A DNA stretch of 64,000 bases from Sinomicrobium kalidii (GTDB taxonomy: Bacteria; Bacteroidota; Bacteroidia; Flavobacteriales; Flavobacteriaceae). Location: contig NZ_CP089211.1 in assembly GCF_021183825.1 (NCBI RefSeq), forward strand, positions 2,356,001-2,420,000, in the 5' to 3' direction. Each line of letters opens with the position of its first letter. The stretch's first letter is position 1. The notes under the pieces were generated by a model. The model was not told the origin of the DNA and made no database searches. It was given only the letters and a program-made list of their open reading frames with translations. Made by a program: the position numbers and the translations under genes. Of this stretch, positions 15,850 through 24,021 are shown one piece after another.

Positions 15850-16415
15850 TCATGGACAGCGCGTTAAAGTTACTGCTCCTTTGGGCCGGCTGCTGTATGA
15901 TGGCCTGCAGTACTCATCGCCACCGGCAAAGCGAAATGAAAGAGCGCCGGGAAGCCCGTGTACTCGGCTTCCGCGCCATGTCCGTCGAACAGCTCGACAG
16001 CTTGTCGGTGCTACAGGTACATGAGGTTGGTCAACAGCTGGAAGCGGTGGCTATCAAACCCGTAGGCCGCTTTAGCTATCACCCCGGTTCGGGCTTTAGC
16101 GGGGCGGCTGAAAAGGTGGTGATCTACGGCAAGCGTCACACCGTTTTGGATGCATTGCAAAAGGAACACCACAACCATACCCGGCAGGAAAGACGTCAAC
16201 TGCAGGACAGCACGCATACTGCGGAGGCACAGCGATACGAAGCAAAGGCCGTGGAGCGTACCGGTACCCCCGTCCCGATAAATATCGGGATCGGGAGGTG
16301 CTGGTGGCTGATCATCCTGGTGGTCATTGTTCTTGCCATTCTTGCCCGGGTGTTCCGGAAACACTTTAGGCTATGGAAACTCCTCAGGTTTTTATTCCCG
16401 AAGAAGCCCAAATAA
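15846..16415 (+). CDS. Lipoprotein with C-terminal membrane helix
   Basis: This 189-residue protein starts with a lipoprotein-like signal (LKLLLLWAGCCMMACSTHRH; likely lipobox MAC, Cys20 or so). The middle is charged and helical (MSVEQLDSLSVLQVHEVGQQ, HHNHTRQERRQLQDSTHTAE). A single TM helix is near the C-terminus (CWWLIILVVIVLAILARVF, about 155-173), with a basic tail RKHFRLWKLLRFLFPKKPK. A protein held at both ends could bridge two membranes, but that is speculation. A CCCGATAAATATCGGG palindrome is embedded in the coding sequence at about 16273-16292. The family is unknown. Confidence 0.6.
   Translation: MIMDSALKLLLLWAGCCMMACSTHRHRQSEMKERREARVLGFRAMSVEQLDSLSVLQVHEVGQQLEAVAIKPVGRFSYHPGSGFSGAAEKVVIYGKRHTVLDALQKEHHNHTRQERRQLQDSTHTAEAQRYEAKAVERTGTPVPINIGIGRCWWLIILVVIVLAILARVFRKHFRLWKLLRFLFPKKPK
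16273..16292. repeat. ATCGGGAT-type palindrome (copy 3, inside a gene)
   Basis: CCCGATAAATATCGGG lies within the coding sequence of the lipoprotein gene 15846-16415, just before the TM segment. A mobile palindrome that inserts in frame would explain it; chance is possible. Confidence 0.5.
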
Positions 16416-16455
16416 CTCCATTTAAGGGAATGTGTTTACACCGAACCGGGGCGGG

Positions 16456-16980
16456 TATGCCGCAAAGGCAACCCCTTAAGCGGCGGACTTAGTTAAGTTC
16501 GCCGCTTTTGTAGTTGTGTATACGGCGTACTTAATCCCTTATGCTGCGAACATAGTCCTGTTCGCCGCTTAGGCAATTGCTTACGCCGCATAAGCAACCC
16601 TGTACGCGGTAAACTTAATTGTGTATGCGGCAGACTTAATCCGTTATGCCGCAAACATAACCCTGTTCGCCGCTCAAGCAGTTGTGTATGCCGCATAAGT
16701 AACCCTGTATGCAGTAAACTTAATTGTGTATGCGGCATACTTAATCCTTTATGCCGCAAACATAACCCTGTTAGCTGCTTAAGCAGTTGTGTATGCTGCA
16801 TAAGCAACCCTGTACGCGGTGCACTTAATTGTGTATGCGGTGTACTTAATCCCTTATGCCGCGAACATAACCCTGTTCGCCGCTCAAGCAGTTGTGTATG
16901 CTGCATAAGCAACCCTGTACGCGGTGCACTTAATTGTGTATGCGGCGTACTTAATCCCTTCCGGTGTAAACAGGGTTGTG
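16456..16980. repeat. Array of 25 x 21-bp units with 105-bp higher-order period
   Basis: Every 21 bp from 16456 a diverged unit restarts, giving 25 units and exactly 525 bp. Typical units begin TATGCCGC, TACGCGGT, TATGCGGC or TTCGCCGC and end in AACCCTG, TTAATTGTG or TTAATCCCT. Five unit types follow in fixed order and recur every 105 bp, with high identity between successive 105-bp blocks. Each unit has a near-palindromic TATGCSGCATA core. One frame on each strand stays open (plus, about 16495-17006, without ATG; minus, 16493-16912), encoding 7-residue repeats, most likely as a by-product of the 21-bp period. No spacers, so it is not a CRISPR array. Confidence 0.85.
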
Positions 16981-17064
16981 TTTATGGGTGTTCTCCAGGC
17001 TTTTAAAGTTGAGAAACAATACCTTTTCAATCAGGGAAGGTTACCGTTGTTGTGGTAAACCGAA
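16981..17064. other. Short AT/GC-mixed spacer after the 21-bp array
   Basis: Between the array and the duplicated leader lies about 85 bp with no recognisable feature. Confidence 0.3.
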
Positions 17065-17613
17065 GTAAATTGCGGATTTCCGTAAGGGATTGCGGTAAAT
17101 ATTGATTTCTTTTGCTCCTTCGAAGGAGAGATTAACGGGGAATAAAGGTAATTTATATGATTTCCATCAGAAAATTACAATCACCTGGTTTTTAATTGTA
17201 TGATGTAGGTATATATTTTATACATATCTTATTATTAAGTAATTACGGGAGACATGATGCAACATAAAATACAAAAGTAATACCTGAAATTTATAAATGC
17301 AGGGAACAAAGTGTTGCTGTTTATTCCATTTTTCCATAATATTACAACATCAAATGATGACTTTTAATAAAAAGGTAACACGGGATTGACTTTTTTGAAA
17401 AAGAGAAAAAGTATCTTGTGTGCTATAAATAAAACCGGAAAGCTAATGAAGTAAAAATTACTTCTTTCCCCTAAACCCTGACCGGACAACAGTCAGGATA
17501 CATTTTTCACTCCCCCCTAAAAACAGAAGACTGTCCTGCCCCGGGAACCGGCACGGATTTGTACAACCTGTCAATATTGACATTGAACATATAATTGTAA
17601 AAACTTAACACCA
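17065..17613 (+). promoter_or_regulatory. Cassette leader 1 (promoter and long 5' UTR)
   Basis: About 550 AT-rich bp before the first fibre gene are related, in colinear blocks, to 29628-30137 before the first fibre gene of cassette 2. Shared blocks include TAAATTGCGGATTTCCGTAA, the hairpin CCTGAAATTTATAAATGCAGG (17283-17303; perfect in leader 2), CCATAATATTACAACAT, the box TATCTTGTG (17412-17420) and a hairpin CCTGAC/GTCAGG (17477-17497). TATCTTG resembles the Bacteroidota -7 box TAnnTTTG, and a TTG lies at suitable distance upstream. The leader between this box and the first ATG would be about 190 nt. Conservation of non-coding blocks indicates a common control mechanism. Confidence 0.6.
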
Positions 17614-18516
17614 ATGAAAAGAACAATACTTCTTTTTTTAATGGCTCCTATCGCTTTTTATGCTCAGACCAATACGTTTCCGAGTTCCGGTAGTGTGGGG
17701 ATTGGAACAACCGCACCCAATACTCCATTACATTTAAAGTCTGGTATTGATAATATTTTAACCTTTCAGACTTCTAATGATTCATGGCTATATACTAGTT
17801 GGAAGGACAGTTCCGGAACAAGGAAAACCTGGATGGGACTTAATAACGACCTGACTTCCTTTAATATAACGGTAGAAAACAATACGGATAAAATATTATT
17901 CAGAGGAGGAAATGTAGGTATCGGGACTGTCAATCCTATGGAAAGATTGGATGTAAATGGGGATATAGTAATTCAAGGGGCTGGAGGAGCAAATGATAGT
18001 CCTTTAGGGGCATTAAAGTTTTATAACAGAAGTTTTTTATCGGTTTCTGTTTTAGCGCAAATCCAGGCCAGAAGAGGTGTGAATAGTCACCAGAAAGGAG
18101 ATTTGGCATTTTATGTGAAAGATGGTAACGCATTAGTTGAGTCGATGAGGTTGACCGCTAATGGGAATTTAGGTGTTGGCACAGTTAATCCGGGTAATTG
18201 GAAACTTGCCATAAATGGTAAAATACGTGCCAGGGAAATCAAGGTAGAAACCGGCTGGAGTGATTTTGTGTTTGAAAAAGATTATAACCTGCCCACCCTG
18301 GAAGAGGTAGAACAGCACATTAAAGAAAAGGGGCATTTAAAAGATATTCCCAGTACCAAAGAGGTAGAAGAAAACGGAATATTCCTGGGAGAGATGGATG
18401 CTAAATTGCTACAGAAGATAGAAGAATTAACTCTTTATATCATTGAATTAAAAAAGGAAAATAAGAAACAACAAGAACAAATAATGAATTTAATTAATCA
18501 ACTCCAAAACAAATAG
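17614..18516 (+). CDS. Fibre-like exported protein, type 1 tail (cassette 1, first)
   Basis: This 300-residue protein has a signal peptide ending FYAQ (18). Three trimeric-fibre-type motifs follow: VGIGTTAPNTPLHL (about 28-42), VGIGTVNPMERLDVNG (about 101-117) and LGVGTVNPGNWKLAING (about 185-202). The type 1 tail comprises ETGWSDFVFEKDYNLPTLEE, VEQHIKEKGHLKDIP, FLGEMDAKLLQKIEELTLY and a final heptad coiled coil rich in K, E, Q and N. The motifs and tail are found in many Bacteroidota proteins annotated as tail-fibre-like. It is the head of a four-fibre operon leading into RHS genes and is most similar in its start to the first fibre of cassette 2. Confidence 0.8.
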   Translation: MKRTILLFLMAPIAFYAQTNTFPSSGSVGIGTTAPNTPLHLKSGIDNILTFQTSNDSWLYTSWKDSSGTRKTWMGLNNDLTSFNITVENNTDKILFRGGNVGIGTVNPMERLDVNGDIVIQGAGGANDSPLGALKFYNRSFLSVSVLAQIQARRGVNSHQKGDLAFYVKDGNALVESMRLTANGNLGVGTVNPGNWKLAINGKIRAREIKVETGWSDFVFEKDYNLPTLEEVEQHIKEKGHLKDIPSTKEVEENGIFLGEMDAKLLQKIEELTLYIIELKKENKKQQEQIMNLINQLQNK

Positions 18517-18518
18517 AA

Positions 18519-19376
18519 ATGAATATTCAAAAGTTACTTGCCTTTATATTTTTTTCACTTTCTATTACAGCCTTAAGAGCGCAAACAGGCATCAGTTTTT
18601 TTGAAAAAAATGTTTCAGTGAGCAATTCGGTCATGGTAGAACTCACTGATGCATCGGGCAATTCATTGCCTAAAGAAAGTGTTTACAAGGTGCATTTGGT
18701 CACCAGGGGAACAGGTACCAATACCGGTGCGGAATATCTGGTATGGTACAATGTGGATACATCGCTATGGAATCTCAGGGAGGTAACATTAGCAGGTTCT
18801 ATTTCCAATCATCCTTTACTAACCGTTGATGATAATGTGGTAAAAATAAGAACAAATCATAGCAATAATTATAGAGTTCGTGTTTTAGTCCAGGAAATGC
18901 AAGTCGATGAAACCGATGCAGAGCCTGATGTCTTTGGGTCTTCTTATCATTGGCAACGAAAGGGAAACGGGCTTTACTATACAGATGGTATGGTAGGTAT
19001 TGGTACTTCTTCACCCGGAAGCTGGAAACTCGCTGTAAATGGTAATATCCGTGCCAAAGAGATCAAGGTAGAAACCGGCTGGAGCGACTTTGTCTTTGAA
19101 AAGGATTATCGCCTGCCCACCCTGGAAGAGGTAGAACAGCACATCAAAGAAAAAGGGCATTTAAAGGATATCCCCAGTGCCAAAGAGGTAGCAGAAAACG
19201 GGATATTCCTGGGAGAGATGGATGCGAAGTTGTTACGGAAAATAGAGGAATTGACCCTGTATGTGCTTGAATTAAAAAAGGAAAACCGACAACAACACGA
19301 AAGGATAAACAGCCTGATAAAGGAAAACAGGAAACAACAAAAAGAAATTGACCAGTTTAAAAAGCAATCAAAATGA
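18519..19376 (+). CDS. Fibre-like exported protein, type 1 tail (cassette 1, second)
   Basis: This 285-residue protein has a signal peptide ending LRAQ (about 22). Its own N-terminal domain (about 23-150, VSVSNSVMVELTDASGNSL, YLVWYNVDTSLWNLREVTL) differs from all neighbours. One VGIGTSSPGSWKLAVNG motif at about 159-175 links it to the shared type 1 tail and a C-terminal coiled coil (LKKENRQQHERINSLIKENR). It starts 2 bp after the previous stop and ends overlapping the next ATG. The unique head on a constant tail suggests that heads are exchanged while the tail performs assembly. Partner and ligand are unknown. Confidence 0.8.
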   Translation: MNIQKLLAFIFFSLSITALRAQTGISFFEKNVSVSNSVMVELTDASGNSLPKESVYKVHLVTRGTGTNTGAEYLVWYNVDTSLWNLREVTLAGSISNHPLLTVDDNVVKIRTNHSNNYRVRVLVQEMQVDETDAEPDVFGSSYHWQRKGNGLYYTDGMVGIGTSSPGSWKLAVNGNIRAKEIKVETGWSDFVFEKDYRLPTLEEVEQHIKEKGHLKDIPSAKEVAENGIFLGEMDAKLLRKIEELTLYVLELKKENRQQHERINSLIKENRKQQKEIDQFKKQSK

Positions 19377-20242
19377 AAACATCAGCACACTTTATGTCCG
19401 GAACAATGATGAGCAAAGCATTATTGACCACCCTCTTGTTCCTCACCTTTTTAAATGGAAATGCCCAGACCGAAGTCACCAAAAATGTTATCGTAGATGC
19501 TGCCGGGTGGAAAAGGGTTGCCACGCTGGACGCATCGGCCGGACGGGGATACAATGAAATGGTATTGTTTACCAGGGGAGGAGCCACAACACCAAGGATC
19601 GTTAAGATCTCCTGGTTCAAAGGATGGTCTAATTATGGAGGCCTCAATATCGTTTCACTCAGTAACGGAGGCCTTTGGTCTAAAGCCCGGATCACCTACG
19701 ACGGTACCCAATCCTATCTCGAAGTTAATTTTACCAAAGATATTCCGGTGTTATCCGTATACCAGAACCAGTCTGTATGGAGCGGTGGGGAAATTATAGG
19801 AGGAACACTGCCCGACGGAGGGGGCAATGTTGTGGTTTCGGCCAAGGTGGGCCGGGTGAATTACGGAGAAGACAGCTTCTTTTTGGGGTATAACGGTAAT
19901 GCAGGTATAGGCACTACATCACCGGATGCTAAATTGGCGGTAAATGGTGTAATTCATAGTAAGGAAGTTAAAGTCGATCTGAATGGCTGGAGCGATTTTG
20001 TTTTTAAAGAAGATTACAACCTGCCTACGCTGGAAGAAGTAGAACAACATATCAAGGAGAAAGGCCATTTAAAAGACATTCCCAATACCAAAGAGGTTAA
20101 GGAGAACGGTATTCATTTAGGGGAGATGGATGCTAAACTCTTGCAAAAGATTGAAGAATTAATGCTCTACACTATAGAACAGGAAAAAAGAATTAAAAAG
20201 CTGGAAACCGAACTGGCCAACCTTAAACAATCTGAAAAATGA
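19373..20242 (+). CDS. Fibre-like exported protein, type 1 tail (cassette 1, third)
   Basis: This 289-residue protein has an N-terminal signal ending LNGNAQ (about 32; a later internal Met is possible). Its head domain (about 33-170) is beta-rich: WKRVATLDASAGRGYNEMVL, RIVKISWFKGWSNYGGLNI. One AGIGTTSPDAKLAVNG motif (about 178-194) leads to the tail KVDLNGWSDFVFKEDYNLPT and a coiled coil. The tail DNA (19983-20120) is almost identical to that of the second fibre gene of cassette 2 (31510-31650), which points to recent duplication or gene conversion. It overlaps both neighbours by 4 bp. Confidence 0.8.
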   Translation: MKTSAHFMSGTMMSKALLTTLLFLTFLNGNAQTEVTKNVIVDAAGWKRVATLDASAGRGYNEMVLFTRGGATTPRIVKISWFKGWSNYGGLNIVSLSNGGLWSKARITYDGTQSYLEVNFTKDIPVLSVYQNQSVWSGGEIIGGTLPDGGGNVVVSAKVGRVNYGEDSFFLGYNGNAGIGTTSPDAKLAVNGVIHSKEVKVDLNGWSDFVFKEDYNLPTLEEVEQHIKEKGHLKDIPNTKEVKENGIHLGEMDAKLLQKIEELMLYTIEQEKRIKKLETELANLKQSEK

Positions 20243-21222
20243 AAAAACTTTTACTTTTATTATTTGCACTCCCCCTTACATTTTACGGACAAACGGTAAC
20301 GGATATTGCTCCCGGAAATCATGTATCTATTAAGATCCCAGGACACACTGCATATACACGTACTGTGATTTTGCTACATGCTATTTATGATGGAGAACAG
20401 ATTCCTAAAAATCTTGCTGCCGGAACCTTGGTGGGCATACGTGGAGGAGGACATGACCGTACGGAGTTGGCTTATATCAATACCAGTTCTTCCTATACCA
20501 CTACATATGGCAGTGTAACCTCTATAAATAACTATAATAATAACGGTTCCTATGCAACTGAACAGTGGGAGTTGAAGAAAGTACGATATAATGGAACACT
20601 TTACCTGGCCCTGAAAGTTCCTTACCGTAATGCTCCATTCACTTCAGGTTTTCGGTTTACCGGATGGGCAATATCTACTGCCCCGGAACAGATGAAGCTG
20701 ATTTCTTATTACAACACGCAACAAAACGAGGTGCTTCACGAAGAGGTTTATAACAGCCTCGAAGATTTTACACCGAACAATGCAGCATATCACCACTATT
20801 CAAAATCCGTTTTTTCGGGCAAAGTAGGTATAGGGACTGATCTTCCGGATGCCAAATTAACGGTTAACGGGGATATCCATACGAAAGAAGTCAAAGTGGA
20901 CCTGAACGGTGCCGTAGCCCCGGATTATGTATTTAAGGAGGGTTATGAGCTGCGTTCCCTGGAAGAAGTACAAGCCCATATAAAAGAAAAAGGACATTTA
21001 CCGGGGATTCCTTCTGCTAAGGAGATGGAAGAAGAAGGAATTAACTTGAAAGAGATGAACCTGAAATTGTTGGAGAAGGTGGAGGAGTTGACGTTATACA
21101 TATTTGAGTTGAAGGAGGAAAATCGACAACAAGAAAGGTTGTTGGAGACTCTGATTGGGAAAGATAAAACAACCTGTGAAGAAAATAATTCAAAAAAAAC
21201 TAAAGATGAAAAGGATAATTAA
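20239..21222 (+). CDS. Fibre-like exported protein, type 2 tail (cassette 1, last)
   Basis: This 327-residue protein has a signal peptide ending FYGQ (about 18) and a beta-rich head (about 19-190, HVSIKIPGHTAYTRTVILLH, WELKKVRYNGTLYLALKVPY). One VGIGTDLPDAKLTVNG motif follows, then the type 2 tail: GAVAPDYVFKEGYELRSLEE, VQAHIKEKGHLPGIPSAKEM, EEEGINLKEMNLKLLEKVEE. This tail differs consistently from type 1 (APDYVF instead of GWSDFVF; EEEGINLKEMNLK). The same type closes the fibre sets of cassettes 2 and 3. The last 17 bp overlap the start of the TcB-like RHS gene, implying co-translation. Confidence 0.8.
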   Translation: MKKLLLLLFALPLTFYGQTVTDIAPGNHVSIKIPGHTAYTRTVILLHAIYDGEQIPKNLAAGTLVGIRGGGHDRTELAYINTSSSYTTTYGSVTSINNYNNNGSYATEQWELKKVRYNGTLYLALKVPYRNAPFTSGFRFTGWAISTAPEQMKLISYYNTQQNEVLHEEVYNSLEDFTPNNAAYHHYSKSVFSGKVGIGTDLPDAKLTVNGDIHTKEVKVDLNGAVAPDYVFKEGYELRSLEEVQAHIKEKGHLPGIPSAKEMEEEGINLKEMNLKLLEKVEELTLYIFELKEENRQQERLLETLIGKDKTTCEENNSKKTKDEKDN

Positions 21223-23992
21223 ATTGATTTTTGGTGTTTTTTGTTTAAGCGGTTACGGGCAGGACCTTCCGGAGTCCGAACAGTATTATATAGATTATAA
21301 CAATATAGAACTCCCCCAAACTCCCAACGCATTCGGGTTCACTGTCTACGGAGATATTCCGGTGAATACTTCCACGGGAATTCCGGATATAAAAATTCCT
21401 ATTTATTCCCTTGTGGAAGATAACATAGAAGTTCCTATATCATTATCATATCATGCTTCCGGTGTACAAGTAGATGAACTGGCAACAGCTGTGGGGTTGA
21501 AATGGACCTTAAATGTAGGAGGAGGGATTTTTCGAACTATAAAAAATAAAGCAGACGAAGAACAAGGCTGGTTAGATCCCAATTATACTTCCATATCGAA
21601 CAGCTGGTATGCCAACGATCTGTACCAGGTGAGCTGGCAGAATCAGACCAGGGATAAGGCAGAGAATAACGATCATAACCCAGATGATTTTAGTTATGGC
21701 TTCTTAGGATATTCCGGAGACTTTATATTTAAAAAAGACAGTACACTTTTAAAGAGTAGAGAGGACCAGCTTGAACTCATTCCTCACGTTGAGTCGCAAG
21801 GTTTGAGTTTTACGGCGAAAGACCTGCATGGCAACATTTTTTCCTTTGGAGCCGATAAAGAATTCGGCAGTAATTCCATATCCTATTCAAGCATTATACA
21901 AGGAGGTAATTATGATTATGATGGTTATGAATATGAAGACCATCCTACGGGCTGGATGTTGTCCCAAATAACTACTAAAAATGGTAATGCCATACATTTT
22001 GAATATGAACCCTATAATTTAAACTATGAACTTTTACAAACTTCACACCATTTAACCAAGGTTAAATCCTGTAGTCCGGATAACAATCCTAAAGGGAAGA
22101 AAAGTGCTACATCCAATCATTATGATTATACCATGCAACTGATTAAAAGGATTTATACCGATCATGTAGAAATCATATTCGATTATACAACAGATAATAA
22201 CCTGTCCCATTGGAAAAGAAAACTTACCAGGATAACGGTAAACGACCTTTTAAAGGGAAACAAAAGAACATTTAACTTTATATACGACAAGTTTAACGGG
22301 GATCCCAGACTGAAACTTAAAGGGGTTTATGAAACGGGTAGTAATAACATTCCCAAACCGGGATATACGTTTTATTATGATGCCAGACCGTTACCGCAAA
22401 AAGCATCATTCTCAAAAGATTTTTTCGGGTATTATAATGGTGTAACCACTAACCCTACCCTGGTGCACAGGAGTCCTGCACTGGAGTCTTTGTTCAGCAA
22501 TGACCCGCAATATTTGGACAATAATGCAGGGAATCGTTCATTGGGTGAGGGTTATATTCAGGCAGGGATACTGAAAAAAATAGAATATCCCACAGGAGGA
22601 AGTACGGAATTCACTTATGAACCGAACAAAGAAGGCAACAAATATTCTGGCGGATTACGAATAAAAACTATAGAAGATAAGGATACCGATGGAAAGAGTT
22701 ATAACCGCAAACAGTACACCTATTCCGGCCTGGTGGGTAACGATATGGAGTCTATGATCCACTTTACACGGAAAGAGGTAGGAGAGTCGGTTTCCTATTA
22801 TTCATCATTTGTCGCCGAATCCAACCTGGTTCCTACGGGACATTATTATGAAAAAGTAGTTGTACGCCACACGGACGGGCAGATTTGGTTTGACAAAGAA
22901 TACAACTATATATCGGAACCCTATTACGGTCGCCGTCACGCTGTTCCTAAAACCGTAAAAGCTTATAAAGGCACTAATACATTACTTAAAATAACAGAAT
23001 ATGAGTATGCTTCTATCGGAACACAGGAAACAATAAACTGGAATGTGCTTGCCGATAAAATCTGCATGCAGATATCAGGAGATAATTCGGGGATGCGTTT
23101 AGGATATACTACCGGATGGAATCAAACACGCTTCGGAAATACGGCTAATCTTCCTGTACAGATAGCGACCACTGAATTTCTGGATCATGAATCTGCCTCT
23201 CTCCATCCGGTTACTATTATGAAAAATTACCAGTATAACGATAAGTTGTTACCGGAAACCGAAATTATCAATTCCCGGCTAACACGATCTGTGTCGGGAA
23301 GTACCACAAGTTATATTACTAATGATACGAATGCAGACAAAATTACAATAAACTATACATATCCCCTGGATTATTCCAACGAATATGGACTGCAGCACCT
23401 GCCCGGGGCTTTACCAATAAGCAAGCAGGTATTTAGCGATAACCAGGGGAGCCTTATTTACGGACAGTATTTTGCCTATGATGCCAATGGTAATATTAAA
23501 ACATCCTACCATTATAATAAGGGACAGGGTAATAATAGCAATGCTCCGGATTATGTTCCGGACAACTATGAGGAGAAAGCTTCCTTTGTGTATATGGATG
23601 GCAAACCGGTCCAGGTTTCAAAGCCGGGCAATACAGGGGCTCCTGCATCCTCAATATCCTACATCTACGGTTATGGAAACCAGCACCTTATTGCTGAAAT
23701 AAAAAATAAATCCTATGCCGATATTCCTTCCACTCTTATAGCTGCAGCCAGGGATGCATCTAATAATGGTACAGAATCCCAATTAGCCACGGCATTGGAT
23801 AATATTCATAATTCTTTGCCCGATGCCCGGGTTACTACATACATACATAAACCCTTGATCGGCACAAGTACCATTGTTGATCCGCGGGGAGGAAAGACTA
23901 CGTATACGTACGACCCTTTTAGCCGTCTTGAATTTGTCAAAGATGAGGACGATAAATTGTTGGAAGAATACAAATATCACTATAAAAATTGA
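21206..23992 (+). CDS. RHS/YD-repeat protein without core (TcB-like shell part)
   Basis: The start is the ATG at 21206 (MKRIIKLIFGVFCLSGYGQ, a signal peptide), giving 928 residues; the frame upstream is only overlap with the fibre gene. The N-terminal part shows FTVYGDIPVNTSTGIPDIKI and VDELATAVGLKWTLNVGGGI, the SpvB/TcB-like start of Bacteroidota RHS proteins. YD-type beta-strands then run to the end, with TYTYDPFSRLEFVKDEDDKL just before the stop. There is no RHS core (DHLGNVR) and no toxin tip. It is immediately followed, after 29 bp, by a second RHS protein that has both, so I infer that the two form one split cocoon, like TcB with TcC. Confidence 0.8.
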   Translation: MKRIIKLIFGVFCLSGYGQDLPESEQYYIDYNNIELPQTPNAFGFTVYGDIPVNTSTGIPDIKIPIYSLVEDNIEVPISLSYHASGVQVDELATAVGLKWTLNVGGGIFRTIKNKADEEQGWLDPNYTSISNSWYANDLYQVSWQNQTRDKAENNDHNPDDFSYGFLGYSGDFIFKKDSTLLKSREDQLELIPHVESQGLSFTAKDLHGNIFSFGADKEFGSNSISYSSIIQGGNYDYDGYEYEDHPTGWMLSQITTKNGNAIHFEYEPYNLNYELLQTSHHLTKVKSCSPDNNPKGKKSATSNHYDYTMQLIKRIYTDHVEIIFDYTTDNNLSHWKRKLTRITVNDLLKGNKRTFNFIYDKFNGDPRLKLKGVYETGSNNIPKPGYTFYYDARPLPQKASFSKDFFGYYNGVTTNPTLVHRSPALESLFSNDPQYLDNNAGNRSLGEGYIQAGILKKIEYPTGGSTEFTYEPNKEGNKYSGGLRIKTIEDKDTDGKSYNRKQYTYSGLVGNDMESMIHFTRKEVGESVSYYSSFVAESNLVPTGHYYEKVVVRHTDGQIWFDKEYNYISEPYYGRRHAVPKTVKAYKGTNTLLKITEYEYASIGTQETINWNVLADKICMQISGDNSGMRLGYTTGWNQTRFGNTANLPVQIATTEFLDHESASLHPVTIMKNYQYNDKLLPETEIINSRLTRSVSGSTTSYITNDTNADKITINYTYPLDYSNEYGLQHLPGALPISKQVFSDNQGSLIYGQYFAYDANGNIKTSYHYNKGQGNNSNAPDYVPDNYEEKASFVYMDGKPVQVSKPGNTGAPASSISYIYGYGNQHLIAEIKNKSYADIPSTLIAAARDASNNGTESQLATALDNIHNSLPDARVTTYIHKPLIGTSTIVDPRGGKTTYTYDPFSRLEFVKDEDDKLLEEYKYHYKN

Positions 23993-24021
23993 CCCCCTTT
24001 TACCGTTTTAAAATTAGAATT

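Noticed and set aside
16493..16912. 139-residue minus-strand ORF with 7-residue repeats
   Set aside because: It lies wholly in the 21-bp array, whose period is a multiple of three, so long open frames arise on both strands. No signal for translation or family.
16456..16980. CRISPR array
   Set aside because: Units are contiguous 21-mers with no unique spacers and no cas genes nearby.
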